This document shows, one piece after another, positions 28,117 to 37,133 of a stretch of 64,000 nucleotides of DNA (position 1 is its first letter; every line of letters starts with the position of its first letter). Source of the DNA: Gammaproteobacteria bacterium (GTDB taxonomy: Bacteria > Pseudomonadota > Gammaproteobacteria > Pseudomonadales > Azotimanducaceae); contig JAPOVV010000115.1 of assembly GCA_026707945.1 (NCBI GenBank), positions 310,001-374,000 of the forward strand. Direction: 5' to 3'. Under the pieces are notes generated by a model that did no database searches, was not told where the DNA came from, and saw only the letters and a list, made by a program, of their open reading frames with translations. The translations under genes were made by a program, and so were the position numbers.

Positions 28117-29232
28117 ATGTCTGTTGTCATCGATTGCGATTCTCACGTCATGGAGCCACCTGATCTATGGCAGAACTACCTTGAGTCCAAGTATCGAGAT
28201 CGTGCGATTCGAATCGAAGAGAACGATGGCGTCGAGCAATTGATTATCGGTGAACAGGTCGTACTGCAAGGCGTCTTGGCCGGACTTGGTGGCGCGAACC
28301 TAAAACCTGCCGAATTGTTTACGCAAGGTGCGAAATACGTGGACGGTTGCCCTCCTGCGAGCTACGATCCCCATGAACGAGCGACCATGCTGGATGAATG
28401 GGGTGTGGATCGCGGCGTATTGTTTCCGACCATCGGAATCCTCCCGTTCCCGACGGAGGATGTTGATCTTGCGTCGGCCTACTGTCGGGCGTACAACCGT
28501 TGGCAAACCGATTTCTTCAAAGAGGTGCCTGACCGCGTCGTACCGATCGCAGCGTTGAACTGGCTTGATGTCGATGAAGCCGTTCGTGAACTACAAACTT
28601 GCATCGACGCGGGATTTCGTGGTCTATTCGTACCACCTGAAGTATGTGGCGGTCACCGACCTGGTGAAGCACACTTCGACCCAATCTGGGAGATTTGTAG
28701 CGAGGCGAATATCCCAGGGTGTTTTCACGTCATCGTACGTTTTTCGGGAACGGCATCGCCCTTCGGCGCTTGGTCGAGCGGCGGGCGGAACTTGGGTGGC
28801 GTGTTCACCTTTGGCATGGGTGCGTCGGGTCAGTTGATTCCGGCGATGGCGACGGTCGTACTCGATGGATTATTCGATCGATTTCCTGAACTAAAGATCG
28901 TCAGTGTTGAAGCTGGCTGTGGCTACGCTGCATATCTGATGGACAGACTTGACGAGAAGTTTCATTTCTTCGGATTCGCAAGCGGATTGGAGATGAAACC
29001 GAGTGACTATTTCAAGCGGAACTGTTACTTTGTTGCCGAGCCGGAAGAACGGACAATTGACGCGATGTGCGATCTTGTGGGTGAGGACCATATCCTGTGG
29101 GGAAGTGACTACCCACATATTGATTCGCGGTTAGATGCCCGAGAATTGATTGATGCTTCAGTAGCGGATTTAGCGCCTGCACGTCGTGCCAAAGTACTCG
29201 GCGAGAATGCCGTTTCATTATTCGGTATTTGA
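28117..29232 (+). CDS. Amidohydrolase 2 (ACMSD-like) family protein
   Basis: 371-residue TIM-barrel metal-dependent hydrolase or decarboxylase of Pfam Amidohydro_2. The metal-binding D-X-H is at residues 8-10 (IDCDSHVMEP), and the late Asp is in WGSDYPHIDSR. The family includes ACMSD and related decarboxylases and hydrolases of aromatic acids; the substrate is not known. ATG 28117 is the first codon of the conserved N-terminus. Confidence 0.86.
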   Translation: MSVVIDCDSHVMEPPDLWQNYLESKYRDRAIRIEENDGVEQLIIGEQVVLQGVLAGLGGANLKPAELFTQGAKYVDGCPPASYDPHERATMLDEWGVDRGVLFPTIGILPFPTEDVDLASAYCRAYNRWQTDFFKEVPDRVVPIAALNWLDVDEAVRELQTCIDAGFRGLFVPPEVCGGHRPGEAHFDPIWEICSEANIPGCFHVIVRFSGTASPFGAWSSGGRNLGGVFTFGMGASGQLIPAMATVVLDGLFDRFPELKIVSVEAGCGYAAYLMDRLDEKFHFFGFASGLEMKPSDYFKRNCYFVAEPEERTIDAMCDLVGEDHILWGSDYPHIDSRLDARELIDASVADLAPARRAKVLGENAVSLFGI

Positions 29233-29348
29233 AAGATTCACACTAAAATAACAACCCGTTTCACGGTCCCGTTCATGACGAGATCGTCTTCTTCTTCGCA
29301 CAGATCGTGCGTCTCAAATTTCCTTAAGTATTTAGTTGAGGTGTTGCA

Positions 29349-30566
29349 TTGCCAGACATGATGGATTGGTTGTTCGGCGTCGTCGGGTTATCACTTTGGG
29401 TGCCGATCGTTTTTACACTGGTGATGACCCACCTGACATTTGTCGCTATTACGGTCTATCTACATCGACACGCTGCACATCGTGCGCTTGAGTTACATCC
29501 TGCACTGAAGCACGTCTTTAGATTCTGGTTGTGGGTAACGACAGGGATGTCTACGAAGGAGTGGGTCGCCGTCCATCGAAAGCATCATGCGTTTACTGAG
29601 ACGCCACAGGACCCGCATAGTCCGGCGATCGAAGGACTGGCGGAGATTGTGTTCAAGGGTGTGAAGCACTATCGAAAAGGCATAACGCCGGAAACGATGC
29701 GTGTCTATGGTAAGGGCACGCCGGATGACTGGCTAGAACGCAACGTATACGTTACTCGAGAATTTACGGGGATTGGTGCGTTTTTAGTTCTAGATCTGAT
29801 CTTGTTTGGCGTTTCGGGCTTACTCGTCTGGGGCGTACAAATGTTGTGGGTTCCATTCTGGGCGGCGGGCGTCATTAACGGTATCGGTCACGCTTGGGGT
29901 TATCGCAATTTCGAATGCCCTGACCATGCGAAGAACATCGTCCCGTGGGGGATCCTCATTTGTGGGGAAGAACTACATAACAACCACCATACCTATCCCA
30001 ATTCACCAAAGTTGTCTGTGAAGCCTTGGGAAATCGATTTCGGTTGGACTTGGATTCGCTTGTTCGAGATGTGCGGGCTTGCAAAACCAAATCGGGTTGG
30101 CCCCGTTGCCACAAAGGACTTATCGAAGCAAGAGCTTGATCTTGATTCAGTGATCGCCCTCGCCAATGACCGATTCAACGTCATGGCGAAATTTGGCTCG
30201 AAGGTTGTATCACCGCTCGTACGTGCGCAGTATCAGGCGAACCTTGCCAATCGTTCTCGGCGTTTACTTCGACGGGCGAAGTCCGTGATCTGTCGCAATG
30301 ACAAGGCGCTCAGCGCGTCTGAACTACGACGCTTGGAAGAAATTAAGAAGCTGTTCCCAACGCTTGAAACCGTTTACTCGCTTCGCGTCCGACTATCGGA
30401 AGTTTGGTCGAAACGAACCGGTAATAAAGCCGATGTCTACGAAGCGCTAGGTGAGTGGTGTCAACAAGCCGAAAGTAAATTACGTGACCTCGGTCATATT
30501 GACGAACTTCAGTCCTTTATAAGCGAGCTAAAGTACTACGCGACGCCACAAACGTCGACTACATAG
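29349..30566 (+). CDS. Acyl-lipid/acyl-CoA fatty acid desaturase
   Basis: 405-residue di-iron membrane desaturase, probably delta-9 type, acting on acyl chains in the inner membrane. The three His boxes are HRHAAH (39-44), HRKHH (76-80) and HNNHH (210-214). Hydrophobic helices lie near 10-35, 57-68 and 140-180. About 150 residues after the last box form a charged helical C-terminal extension that many bacterial desaturases lack or have shorter. TTG 29349 is shown; ATG 29358 is equally possible. Confidence 0.92.
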   Translation: MPDMMDWLFGVVGLSLWVPIVFTLVMTHLTFVAITVYLHRHAAHRALELHPALKHVFRFWLWVTTGMSTKEWVAVHRKHHAFTETPQDPHSPAIEGLAEIVFKGVKHYRKGITPETMRVYGKGTPDDWLERNVYVTREFTGIGAFLVLDLILFGVSGLLVWGVQMLWVPFWAAGVINGIGHAWGYRNFECPDHAKNIVPWGILICGEELHNNHHTYPNSPKLSVKPWEIDFGWTWIRLFEMCGLAKPNRVGPVATKDLSKQELDLDSVIALANDRFNVMAKFGSKVVSPLVRAQYQANLANRSRRLLRRAKSVICRNDKALSASELRRLEEIKKLFPTLETVYSLRVRLSEVWSKRTGNKADVYEALGEWCQQAESKLRDLGHIDELQSFISELKYYATPQTSTT

Positions 30567-30624
30567 ATCGAATACCGCGCGTCGAATCGACGCGTAAAAC
30601 AGACGGTTGCGATCGAGACACGCA

Positions 30625-32361
30625 CTACATACGGGTTAAGACTCGTATCCCGAGTGCGTCCAAGCCCGTCTTCAACGTAGCTGCGGTTCGGCTGCACAAT
30701 GTGAGCCGACCATCTCGAATTTGCGGTTCCTCGCTGAGTATTGGGCAATGTTCATAAAAACGCATGAACCGAACGGTTAGCTCGTAGAGAAAGCTGCACA
30801 AATAATGCGGCTTTGCATCAGCGACGACTTGCTCGACGACCTCCTGAAATCGCAATAGATGCACGGCCAATTGTCGCTCGACTTCCGTATCGAGTCGCGG
30901 TGGCTCAGAGCATTGACCCATGTCGATATTGCCTTTTTCAAAAATGCTGGAAATTCGAGCGTACGCGTACTGTAGATATGGCGCGGTATTTCCGTCGAAG
31001 GCGAGCATTTCGTCCCAATTGAACGTATAGTCGTGTAGCCGATTTTTCGACAGGTCGGCATATTTCACTGCGCCAACCGCGACAGCGTGCGCGACTTCGT
31101 CTTGTTGCTCGTCGTCTAGATTCGGGTTCTTTTCATGAATCAGCGAGGTCGCACGGTCTATGGCCTCGTCAATAAGGTCGCGCAACAGAATGTTGTCACC
31201 AGAACGTGTCCTGAAAGGTTTACCATCGTTGCCGAGGATTTTTCCGAAAGGGTGGTGCTCAAGCATCACGCCAGGTTCCACGATATTCGCGAGTCGGCTC
31301 GCAGCGAACAACATTTCAAAGTGCAAGATTTGACGGGCGTCGGTGAAATAAAGCACGCGATCGGCATGTAACGTTTCTCCGCGGTAGCGCAGCGCCGCGA
31401 GATCAGTTGTGTGATAAAGGTAGCCGCCGTCAGACTTTTGCACGATCATCGGTTGAATGTCGCCGTCCTTGTTTTTAAATTCAGGCATGAAGATGCAGAG
31501 CGCACCTTCTGACTCCACAAGAACATCGTCTCGCTTTTGCAGATCTGAGATCAGGGGTGCGATGGTCGAGTTGTAAGCGCTCTCACCACGTGTGTCCTGA
31601 GGCTGAAGCGATATGTCCAATCGCGAGTAAATCTCGCTCATGTGTTGCTGAGCGAGCATCATGAAATGTTCCCACTTCGCAATAGCGGTTGGTTCGTGAG
31701 CTTGCAGAGCTAGCACCATAGAACGTGATCTGTTGGCGAAAGCCAGATCGGACTCAAACTTTTGACTGGCTTCTACATAGAGCGCTTCGATGTCGCTCAA
31801 CTCCGCATCCTGCGCAGCTTCATCACCGACATCATCGAGAAAGGCGAGGAGACGCCCGAATGCAGTACCCCAATCGCCGATATGGTTTTGGCGGATCACT
31901 GTGTGACCCGCGAGCTCTAGTGTTCTAGCGACGGCGTCGCCGATGACAGTGCTGCGAAGGTGGCCTACGTGCATTTCCTTTGCAAGATTCGGCGATGAGT
32001 AATCGACCACGACTCGTTTGGGATTCTTCGTTTCGGCAAGGAGTGTTGAATCTGTGAGTTGATCGCTGAGAAACGAAGGGCTCAGTCGAATGTTGAGAAA
32101 GCCGGGACCAGCAATTTCGATTGACTCAGCTAAATCACTCAGTTCTAGACCATTTAAAACCTCGGCTGCAAGTTGTCGAGGATTCGTGCGCATACGCTTC
32201 GCTGCGCCCATGATGCCATTGACTTGGTAGTCGCCGAATTCCGGTCGCCCGGCTGGAACGACGACCGCTGGTGGCTCGTCCTCGACGAACTTGTGGAGGG
32301 TAGCCTCAACTCGATCGTTGAGCGTACGTTGTAGATTGATCGTGACGGTCGGTTGATTTAT
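30625..32361 (-). CDS. argS: Arginyl-tRNA synthetase with apparent ATA start
   Basis: Class I synthetase for tRNA-Arg. LAKEMHVGHLRSTVIGD contains the HIGH-type motif. The first ATG in frame is at 32211, which would give 528 residues and cut off most of the N-terminal tRNA-binding domain. The frame stays open upstream and encodes that domain, including EFGDYQVNGIMGAAK. Between the in-frame stop and 32211 there is no ATG, GTG or TTG. An ATA at 32361-32359, overlapping the upstream stop as ATAA, would give 578 residues, the usual length (E. coli 577). The ATA start is an inference. Confidence 0.9.
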   Translation of the reverse strand: MNQPTVTINLQRTLNDRVEATLHKFVEDEPPAVVVPAGRPEFGDYQVNGIMGAAKRMRTNPRQLAAEVLNGLELSDLAESIEIAGPGFLNIRLSPSFLSDQLTDSTLLAETKNPKRVVVDYSSPNLAKEMHVGHLRSTVIGDAVARTLELAGHTVIRQNHIGDWGTAFGRLLAFLDDVGDEAAQDAELSDIEALYVEASQKFESDLAFANRSRSMVLALQAHEPTAIAKWEHFMMLAQQHMSEIYSRLDISLQPQDTRGESAYNSTIAPLISDLQKRDDVLVESEGALCIFMPEFKNKDGDIQPMIVQKSDGGYLYHTTDLAALRYRGETLHADRVLYFTDARQILHFEMLFAASRLANIVEPGVMLEHHPFGKILGNDGKPFRTRSGDNILLRDLIDEAIDRATSLIHEKNPNLDDEQQDEVAHAVAVGAVKYADLSKNRLHDYTFNWDEMLAFDGNTAPYLQYAYARISSIFEKGNIDMGQCSEPPRLDTEVERQLAVHLLRFQEVVEQVVADAKPHYLCSFLYELTVRFMRFYEHCPILSEEPQIRDGRLTLCSRTAATLKTGLDALGIRVLTRM

Positions 32362-32570
32362 TGAGACGATTCGCGGTGTCCTGCGATGTTAGCGATACTC
32401 AAAGCGCCGCAAATGACCACAAATACGATCGGAAATAGCAATCGATAGTTGATGGTCGGTTCGGGATCCAACGGGTCGAATGGCAGTAAGTAGTAAACCA
32501 CCATAACGGTAATGAAGCTACCAAGTAAGCTCAGACCGACGATGAGGGCAAACTGACGCACGCGTGCCAT
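32358..32570 (-). CDS. Small two-helix membrane protein
   Basis: 70 residues with two hydrophobic segments (about 6-28 and 43-62) joined by an acidic, proline-containing loop (LLPFDPLDPEPTIN). Not recognised. It lies directly upstream of argS on the same strand, with its TAA overlapping the proposed argS ATA start, and 10 bp after the cyclophilin gene. It is probably co-transcribed with both. Confidence 0.6.
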   Translation of the reverse strand: MARVRQFALIVGLSLLGSFITVMVVYYLLPFDPLDPEPTINYRLLFPIVFVVICGALSIANIAGHRESSQ

Positions 32571-32580
32571 ATTGACTAGC

Positions 32581-33156
32581 TTACTGAATCTCGACGCTGT
32601 GGATCACGGTTTTTTCGACAGGTACATCGGGATGACCCGCTTCAGTAGCCGTTTCTGACTTCTCAATATCGCGAACGACTTCCATTCCGCGAGTTACTTT
32701 GCCAAATACCGCGTATCCGGCTTTTGTTCCTTGTGCATCGAGACCCCAGTTATCGACAACATTTATGTAAAACTGTGCGCTCGCCGAATCCGGGTCATTC
32801 GTGCGAGCCATTGCGATCGTACCGGTTTCGTTGCTGACTTGATTGAATGATTCGTTTTTGATCGTCTTCTTTGCCATCTTTTGATTCATGTCGCGGTCAA
32901 ATCCGCCGCCTTGGATCATGAACCCTTCGATGACCCGGTGAAATATCAAGCCGTCGTAGTGATCTTTTTCTACTAACTCGAGAAAGTTAGCCGCCGTGAT
33001 TGGTGATTTATCGGCGTAAATCTCCAATTCGATTGCACCACGATTGGTCTCGATGACGACCGTGGGGTTGGATTCCTCTGACATGGCTGTAGCTCCCAAA
33101 ACGAATAACAAAGTAAATACACCGGATTGAATAACGGTTCTCAACGTGCGAATCAA
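32581..33156 (-). CDS. ppiA: Periplasmic cyclophilin-type peptidyl-prolyl isomerase
   Basis: 191-residue cyclophilin that speeds proline isomerisation. An N-terminal signal sequence (about 1-25, SGVFTLLFVLGATAMS) points to the periplasm. The catalytic core has IFHRVIEGFMIQGGGF, TIAMARTNDPDSASAQFYIN and FGKVTRGMEVV, including the active site Arg and Phe. The start is TTG at 33156; the next Met lies at the end of the signal region. A cytoplasmic PpiB-like form would follow if translation began later. Confidence 0.92.
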   Translation of the reverse strand: MIRTLRTVIQSGVFTLLFVLGATAMSEESNPTVVIETNRGAIELEIYADKSPITAANFLELVEKDHYDGLIFHRVIEGFMIQGGGFDRDMNQKMAKKTIKNESFNQVSNETGTIAMARTNDPDSASAQFYINVVDNWGLDAQGTKAGYAVFGKVTRGMEVVRDIEKSETATEAGHPDVPVEKTVIHSVEIQ

Positions 33157-33253
33157 TGAAACGCTTCCTAAGGTGTTCGAATGGCGGGAATTATGCGAAC
33201 GAACTTAGACTGATGGGCGATGACCCGTTAATCGCGATTAGGTCGAAATCGGG

Positions 33254-34027
33254 CTAGCTTTTGATTGCCGCGAGGTACTTGCTCACCGTCGTACGCAAGC
33301 CTTCTTCAAGCGCGTCTGAGATCAGAGCATGACCGATGGAAACTTCCGCAATGTCGGCAATTCCACAGAATTTCGCGACATTGGTTTGATTAAGGTCATG
33401 TCCAGCATTTACACCGAGCCCTAACTCGAGGGCTCGATTAGCGGCCGACTTATATTCGGCGAGACGCTCGTTCGCTATATCTGAATCTAGTCCGAAGTCC
33501 TCGGTTGCATCGACCCATGGTCCTGTGTAGAGCTCGATTCGATCCGCGCCGAGTTCTCGTGCACGCGCAACTTGCTCGAGATCTGGATCTAGGAAGAGGC
33601 TTGTTCGGACACCTAAGTCTTGATAGCGGCGCACATGTGCTGCGGCCGATTGAAACGTGTGGTCGTCCTTTAGGTCCCATCCATGATCCGATGTTAGTTG
33701 GTCTTCGTTGTCGGGCACCAACGTACACTGATCCGGGCGCGTTGTTTCGATGAGGGTCGTGAATCCGGGATATCCGTTTTCTCCCTTTGTGGAGTTCGGA
33801 TTTCCTTCGATATTGAATTCGACGTCGGGATGATCGGAAAGGAAAGCGTGAATCCTAGTGATATCGTCGGGAACGATATGGCGTTGGTCTGGACGCGGAT
33901 GTACCGTGATGCCATGTGCGCCAGCACGAAGTATCGTTGCACAACTTGCGACTAGATCAGGTTTCGAACCACCGCGAGCATTACGTAACCAAGCGATTTT
34001 GTTCACATTAACAGAGAGTCGGGTCAT
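33254..34027 (-). CDS. pdxJ: Pyridoxine 5'-phosphate synthase
   Basis: 257-residue TIM barrel that condenses 1-deoxyxylulose 5-phosphate with 3-amino-2-oxopropyl phosphate to form PNP. LSVNVNKIAWLRNARGG, GITVHPRPDQRHI and LGLGVNAGHDLN are conserved. ATG 34027 overlaps the stop of the upstream gene by 4 bp. pdxJ usually follows era-recO in E. coli; here it is in another operon, with yciB and ygfZ upstream. Confidence 0.95.
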   Translation of the reverse strand: MTRLSVNVNKIAWLRNARGGSKPDLVASCATILRAGAHGITVHPRPDQRHIVPDDITRIHAFLSDHPDVEFNIEGNPNSTKGENGYPGFTTLIETTRPDQCTLVPDNEDQLTSDHGWDLKDDHTFQSAAAHVRRYQDLGVRTSLFLDPDLEQVARARELGADRIELYTGPWVDATEDFGLDSDIANERLAEYKSAANRALELGLGVNAGHDLNQTNVAKFCGIADIAEVSIGHALISDALEEGLRTTVSKYLAAIKS

Positions 34028-34431
34028 AACAATCGACGACCTCCGAATCTCTTTCCGATTACAAAACCTATACCTAGAAAGATCAACGCAACAACCGCGC
34101 CGAGACCAAACAACTGAATTTCATTTCGTCGCTCAGATTCACGATACTCCCGAGCGAGAAGCTCGACCTCTTGCCGTAGTTGCTCGTTCACGATGGATAA
34201 CGCTTCAGAGCCGTATGCCGCATCTAGTTCGGCTTTCGAAATCGGTTGTCTCTGGTTTTGGGATGCGGTATTCAAATTAGAAATTGCATTGACTGGGTCT
34301 GCGATTTCATCTACGTCGATGAACTCGACAGGTGCGGGCTGTTCACCAACCTCTTGTGCGCTGGAATACATAGAGCACGAAACAAACACAACGATACTTG
34401 CTACAAGCATTGAACGGCGAGGAAATGTCAT
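34024..34431 (-). CDS. Exported coiled-coil protein with C-terminal membrane helix
   Basis: 135 residues, family not recognised. A signal peptide (about 1-27, MLVASIVVFVSCSMYSSAQ) is followed by an acidic linker, a helical segment (about 70-105, VNEQLRQEVELLAREYRES) and a C-terminal membrane helix (about 107-127) ending in basic residues. ATG 34431 is decided by a GGAGG 7 nt upstream and a TGATG overlap with yciB; the frame stays open farther upstream without sense. The layout recalls SH3-domain envelope proteins of the YgiM type but no SH3 is visible. Confidence 0.65.
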   Translation of the reverse strand: MTFPRRSMLVASIVVFVSCSMYSSAQEVGEQPAPVEFIDVDEIADPVNAISNLNTASQNQRQPISKAELDAAYGSEALSIVNEQLRQEVELLAREYRESERRNEIQLFGLGAVVALIFLGIGFVIGKRFGGRRLL

Positions 34432-35084
34432 CACGATTCCTCCGTCGTTTTGATAGCGTCGCCAAACTGTGGACGTTGTTTTGTCCAGACTAAATACAAG
34501 ATCACGAGTCCGAAGGAAAAAGCGATGCTGATGAAACCGCGTACAAATCGATAGCCGACCCAAAAATCGTCGGAGATCTGCAAATCTATCCAGGGAATCA
34601 AATTTGCTAAGACTAGATTCAGTCCCGCGTTTAAGAATATCGGAACACTCCAAAGCAACGTAATGATGTTCCATGTTCGTGTCGGAAAAATGATCAGCTT
34701 GCCAAGGATCAATTCGAACACGTTTTTCTTAATTAGAACTGACCCAACCAAGACGCAACCGATGAGTAAACCAGATACGGTCGAAAGTAACTTGATGTAA
34801 TCCGTATCGCCAAGCGCAAACGTTAGCGCAGCGAAGGCTAACGCGATGCCGGTTAGATATTTCATCCATTTCGGAATGCGCTGGCTTATAAGTTTGTAGA
34901 GTGCCAGCTGCAAAACTAACCCGCCCGCTAAACCCGCCGTAGCGAGCATGAGATCGCGACCGAATAGCAGAAAGACGCCGAAGAAACCGATGGTTGGTAA
35001 AAAGTCAGCAAGAAATTTCACCCAGCGCTTCATTGACGTATCTGGGATGTCAGGTAGCTGAGAGGCTTGTTTGGACTCGTCCAC
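34431..35084 (-). CDS. yciB: Inner membrane septation protein YciB/IspA family
   Basis: 217-residue polytopic membrane protein of the YciB/IspZ family, linked to cell-envelope integrity and division. Family features are FLADFLPTIGFFGVFLLFG, LVLQLALYKL, a late TRTWNIITLLWSVPIFLNAGL and a final helix before a polar tail. About seven helices. It is 30-40 residues longer than E. coli YciB owing to N-terminal and C-terminal extensions. Stop and start overlap as TGATG with the next gene. Confidence 0.87.
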   Translation of the reverse strand: MDESKQASQLPDIPDTSMKRWVKFLADFLPTIGFFGVFLLFGRDLMLATAGLAGGLVLQLALYKLISQRIPKWMKYLTGIALAFAALTFALGDTDYIKLLSTVSGLLIGCVLVGSVLIKKNVFELILGKLIIFPTRTWNIITLLWSVPIFLNAGLNLVLANLIPWIDLQISDDFWVGYRFVRGFISIAFSFGLVILYLVWTKQRPQFGDAIKTTEES

Positions 35085-35089
35085 GAACG

Positions 35090-35848
35090 CTATTCCGCGA
35101 TCAAATGGAGGTCATTGCTAGCCGCAGCCGTGGACGCGACAACGAGCGCTTCACCTGAACTTTGTGCCACGATCACTGCTTTGTCGCCGCTTTGCGTTTG
35201 GACTTGATCGCCAGGAGCAAGATTGCTATCGTCGTGCGATGCAAGAAGCAGATGTCGTTTTACTTGACCACGGTGCTGAGCCCTCGCAACGACTTCTTGA
35301 CCTAAATAGCAGCCTTTAGTAAAGCTAACTGCATCGAATTCGGTAAGGTTGAGCATCTGCGGTAGGAATTTACCGCTCGTCGGTTCAGTTACTAGCGCAT
35401 AACCCGTTTCAATCTGAAATCGATCTAAGTCATAAGCGTCTGCTTTGTGGTCGGTAAAGCTGTAGCTAGAGCCGTTCAATGAAAATTCAGCCGATCCTTC
35501 TTCGAGAGTTTGAGTGATATAGAAGGCGTTCGGATTGACGGTTAATTCGCAACGCGCAAAGCGCATATACGGCAGTAAATGCTGATGAACGATGTCCACT
35601 ACTGATGCGTGTATCAAGAGTACGAGCTGATCGGCTTTTACCGATACCCAGCCATTCGCAACGACCCGACCTCTGATCTCCGTGATCGCCATAGGTAAGG
35701 CAGAACCTGGTTGAAGGTCGTCCAAGTCACGCGTAATGTATCCTTGAAGAAAGGTTCGTAGATTCGGACCTGACAAAACCGCGGACACAAGATGGTTGTT
35801 GAGCATAAATCGCAGGTGAGAACCTTCAGATACCGCGAGAAGAGGCAT
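35090..35848 (-). CDS. ygfZ: Folate-dependent Fe-S maturation protein YgfZ
   Basis: 252-residue GcvT-like protein that uses tetrahydrofolate and supports repair or assembly of certain Fe-S enzymes. The signature K-G-C-Y-X-G-Q-E is present (FTKGCYLGQEVVARAQHRG). It is divergent from sdhE, the same arrangement as ygfZ/ygfY in E. coli, and 5 bp from yciB. Confidence 0.93.
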   Translation of the reverse strand: MPLLAVSEGSHLRFMLNNHLVSAVLSGPNLRTFLQGYITRDLDDLQPGSALPMAITEIRGRVVANGWVSVKADQLVLLIHASVVDIVHQHLLPYMRFARCELTVNPNAFYITQTLEEGSAEFSLNGSSYSFTDHKADAYDLDRFQIETGYALVTEPTSGKFLPQMLNLTEFDAVSFTKGCYLGQEVVARAQHRGQVKRHLLLASHDDSNLAPGDQVQTQSGDKAVIVAQSSGEALVVASTAAASNDLHLIAE

Positions 35849-35934
35849 GATTTCACAAATTTTAGGTTGGGACGTCCACGTGAGTAACCCGCGAGTTCAC
35901 CAGAAACGGTTTTTTTAGATCGCGACCGTCCCTA

Positions 35935-36210
35935 ATGAGCACTTCAACATTTAGTCGAAATCAAGCGATATGGCGGTCTCGCCGAGGTCTGCTCGAACTG
36001 GATCTGTACCTGACACCGTTCGCGGAAGCCTGCTTCGATGGCCTTTCCTTCGATTTGAAGCAACAATACGGCGAGTTACTAGAGTGCGAAGATCCTGAGA
36101 TCTTAGCGTGGCTGAAAGCGGGTGCTGATGTACCTTCTGAGTACGCAGCAATCGTCGCCAAGATCATAGAGTTCGTGCGAAGTAGACCTAGCCTTCATTC
36201 CGCTGAATAA
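35935..36210 (+). CDS. sdhE: FAD assembly factor SdhE
   Basis: 91-residue protein that helps attach FAD covalently to succinate dehydrogenase SdhA. The R-G-X2-E motif is in WRSRRGLLELDLYL, and the tail DPEILAWLKAG is conserved. Its divergent placement beside ygfZ is conserved in gammaproteobacteria. Confidence 0.94.
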   Translation: MSTSTFSRNQAIWRSRRGLLELDLYLTPFAEACFDGLSFDLKQQYGELLECEDPEILAWLKAGADVPSEYAAIVAKIIEFVRSRPSLHSAE

Positions 36211-36212
36211 AC

Positions 36213-37064
36213 TCAATCGATCAGGGCAGCGGGAGGACGTGTCTGCTTAGGCCAATATCCGGAGGTGTCTTCACCTCGACAGATGATCGCGTTTTTGATC
36301 CAGTTTGCGTAACGCTCATCGATAAGACGAACGTCGGGTGGCACATAACGTAGTGTCAATCCGCACCGTCTTTTGTCGGATTTATTGGGTTTGGACCCAT
36401 GCACCAACAGATCCGCATGCAGTGAAAACTCACCGGCTTTCAACAATAGGGGTTGCGGTTTTCCGTATCTCGTGTAGTCCTCGACTTCAAGTCCGAGTAC
36501 GACGTTTTCGTTTCGCTGTCGCCACGCCAGCTTGCCATCCCGATGAGAACCGGGCATAAAACACATGGGACCCATGTTACGACTGACATCATCGACGGCG
36601 AGCCAAACTGTCACCGTCTTGAACGGTCGAAACGGCCAATAGGTGGCGTCTTGGTGGAAAGGCACTTCACGCAAGTCGGAAGGCGATTTGCAAAAGTAAT
36701 GGCTACCCCATAACACGATATTCGGCCCAAGCAGATCTTCAACGTAATCTAATAGCAAGGGATTAGTAGCAATATCCCAGATGAAATCAATGCGCGTCTG
36801 ATAGCCGTTGATTGAGTACGCATCCCGCGATCGACGCTGAAACTCAGCAAGGAGCGAATCAAACTTTCGACGGTGTTCGTTCGCTTCCATCGAGTCGAAT
36901 AGATGGAGCTTCTCTATGAAGCCATTCTCGTTGAAATATGAGATTTGGGATTCGGTGAGCGTCTTAGGCGACCTGTTAACGATTGGTTGAAACACGTGCT
37001 GTTCTGCTTCGTCGATTGACCAGTAGTCGGGTTGCGTTTGCTTTGTTTGAGCTTTTCCAGTCAT
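36213..37064 (-). CDS. Phytanoyl-CoA dioxygenase family protein
   Basis: 283-residue Fe(II)/2-oxoglutarate-dependent oxygenase (PhyH family). The metal-binding H-X-D is in PFHQDATYWPF, and the distal His is in LLVHGSKPNKS, followed by the 2-oxoglutarate-binding Arg in RRCGLTLRYV. Substrate unknown; marine relatives act on a wide range of small molecules. It is divergent from a second PhyH-type gene, with about 70 bp between the start codons. Confidence 0.88.
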   Translation of the reverse strand: MTGKAQTKQTQPDYWSIDEAEQHVFQPIVNRSPKTLTESQISYFNENGFIEKLHLFDSMEANEHRRKFDSLLAEFQRRSRDAYSINGYQTRIDFIWDIATNPLLLDYVEDLLGPNIVLWGSHYFCKSPSDLREVPFHQDATYWPFRPFKTVTVWLAVDDVSRNMGPMCFMPGSHRDGKLAWRQRNENVVLGLEVEDYTRYGKPQPLLLKAGEFSLHADLLVHGSKPNKSDKRRCGLTLRYVPPDVRLIDERYANWIKNAIICRGEDTSGYWPKQTRPPAALID

Positions 37065-37133
37065 CCCCGATTGCTTGGGCTTATTCCCTAGTCTTCGCGG
37101 TATTATGTTTTGACAAATCGAGGAAGTAGCGTC

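Noticed and set aside
33229-33240. 12-bp palindrome TAATCGCGATTA between pdxJ and the cyclophilin gene
   Set aside because: Short, and TCGCGA-type words are frequent here; no support for function.
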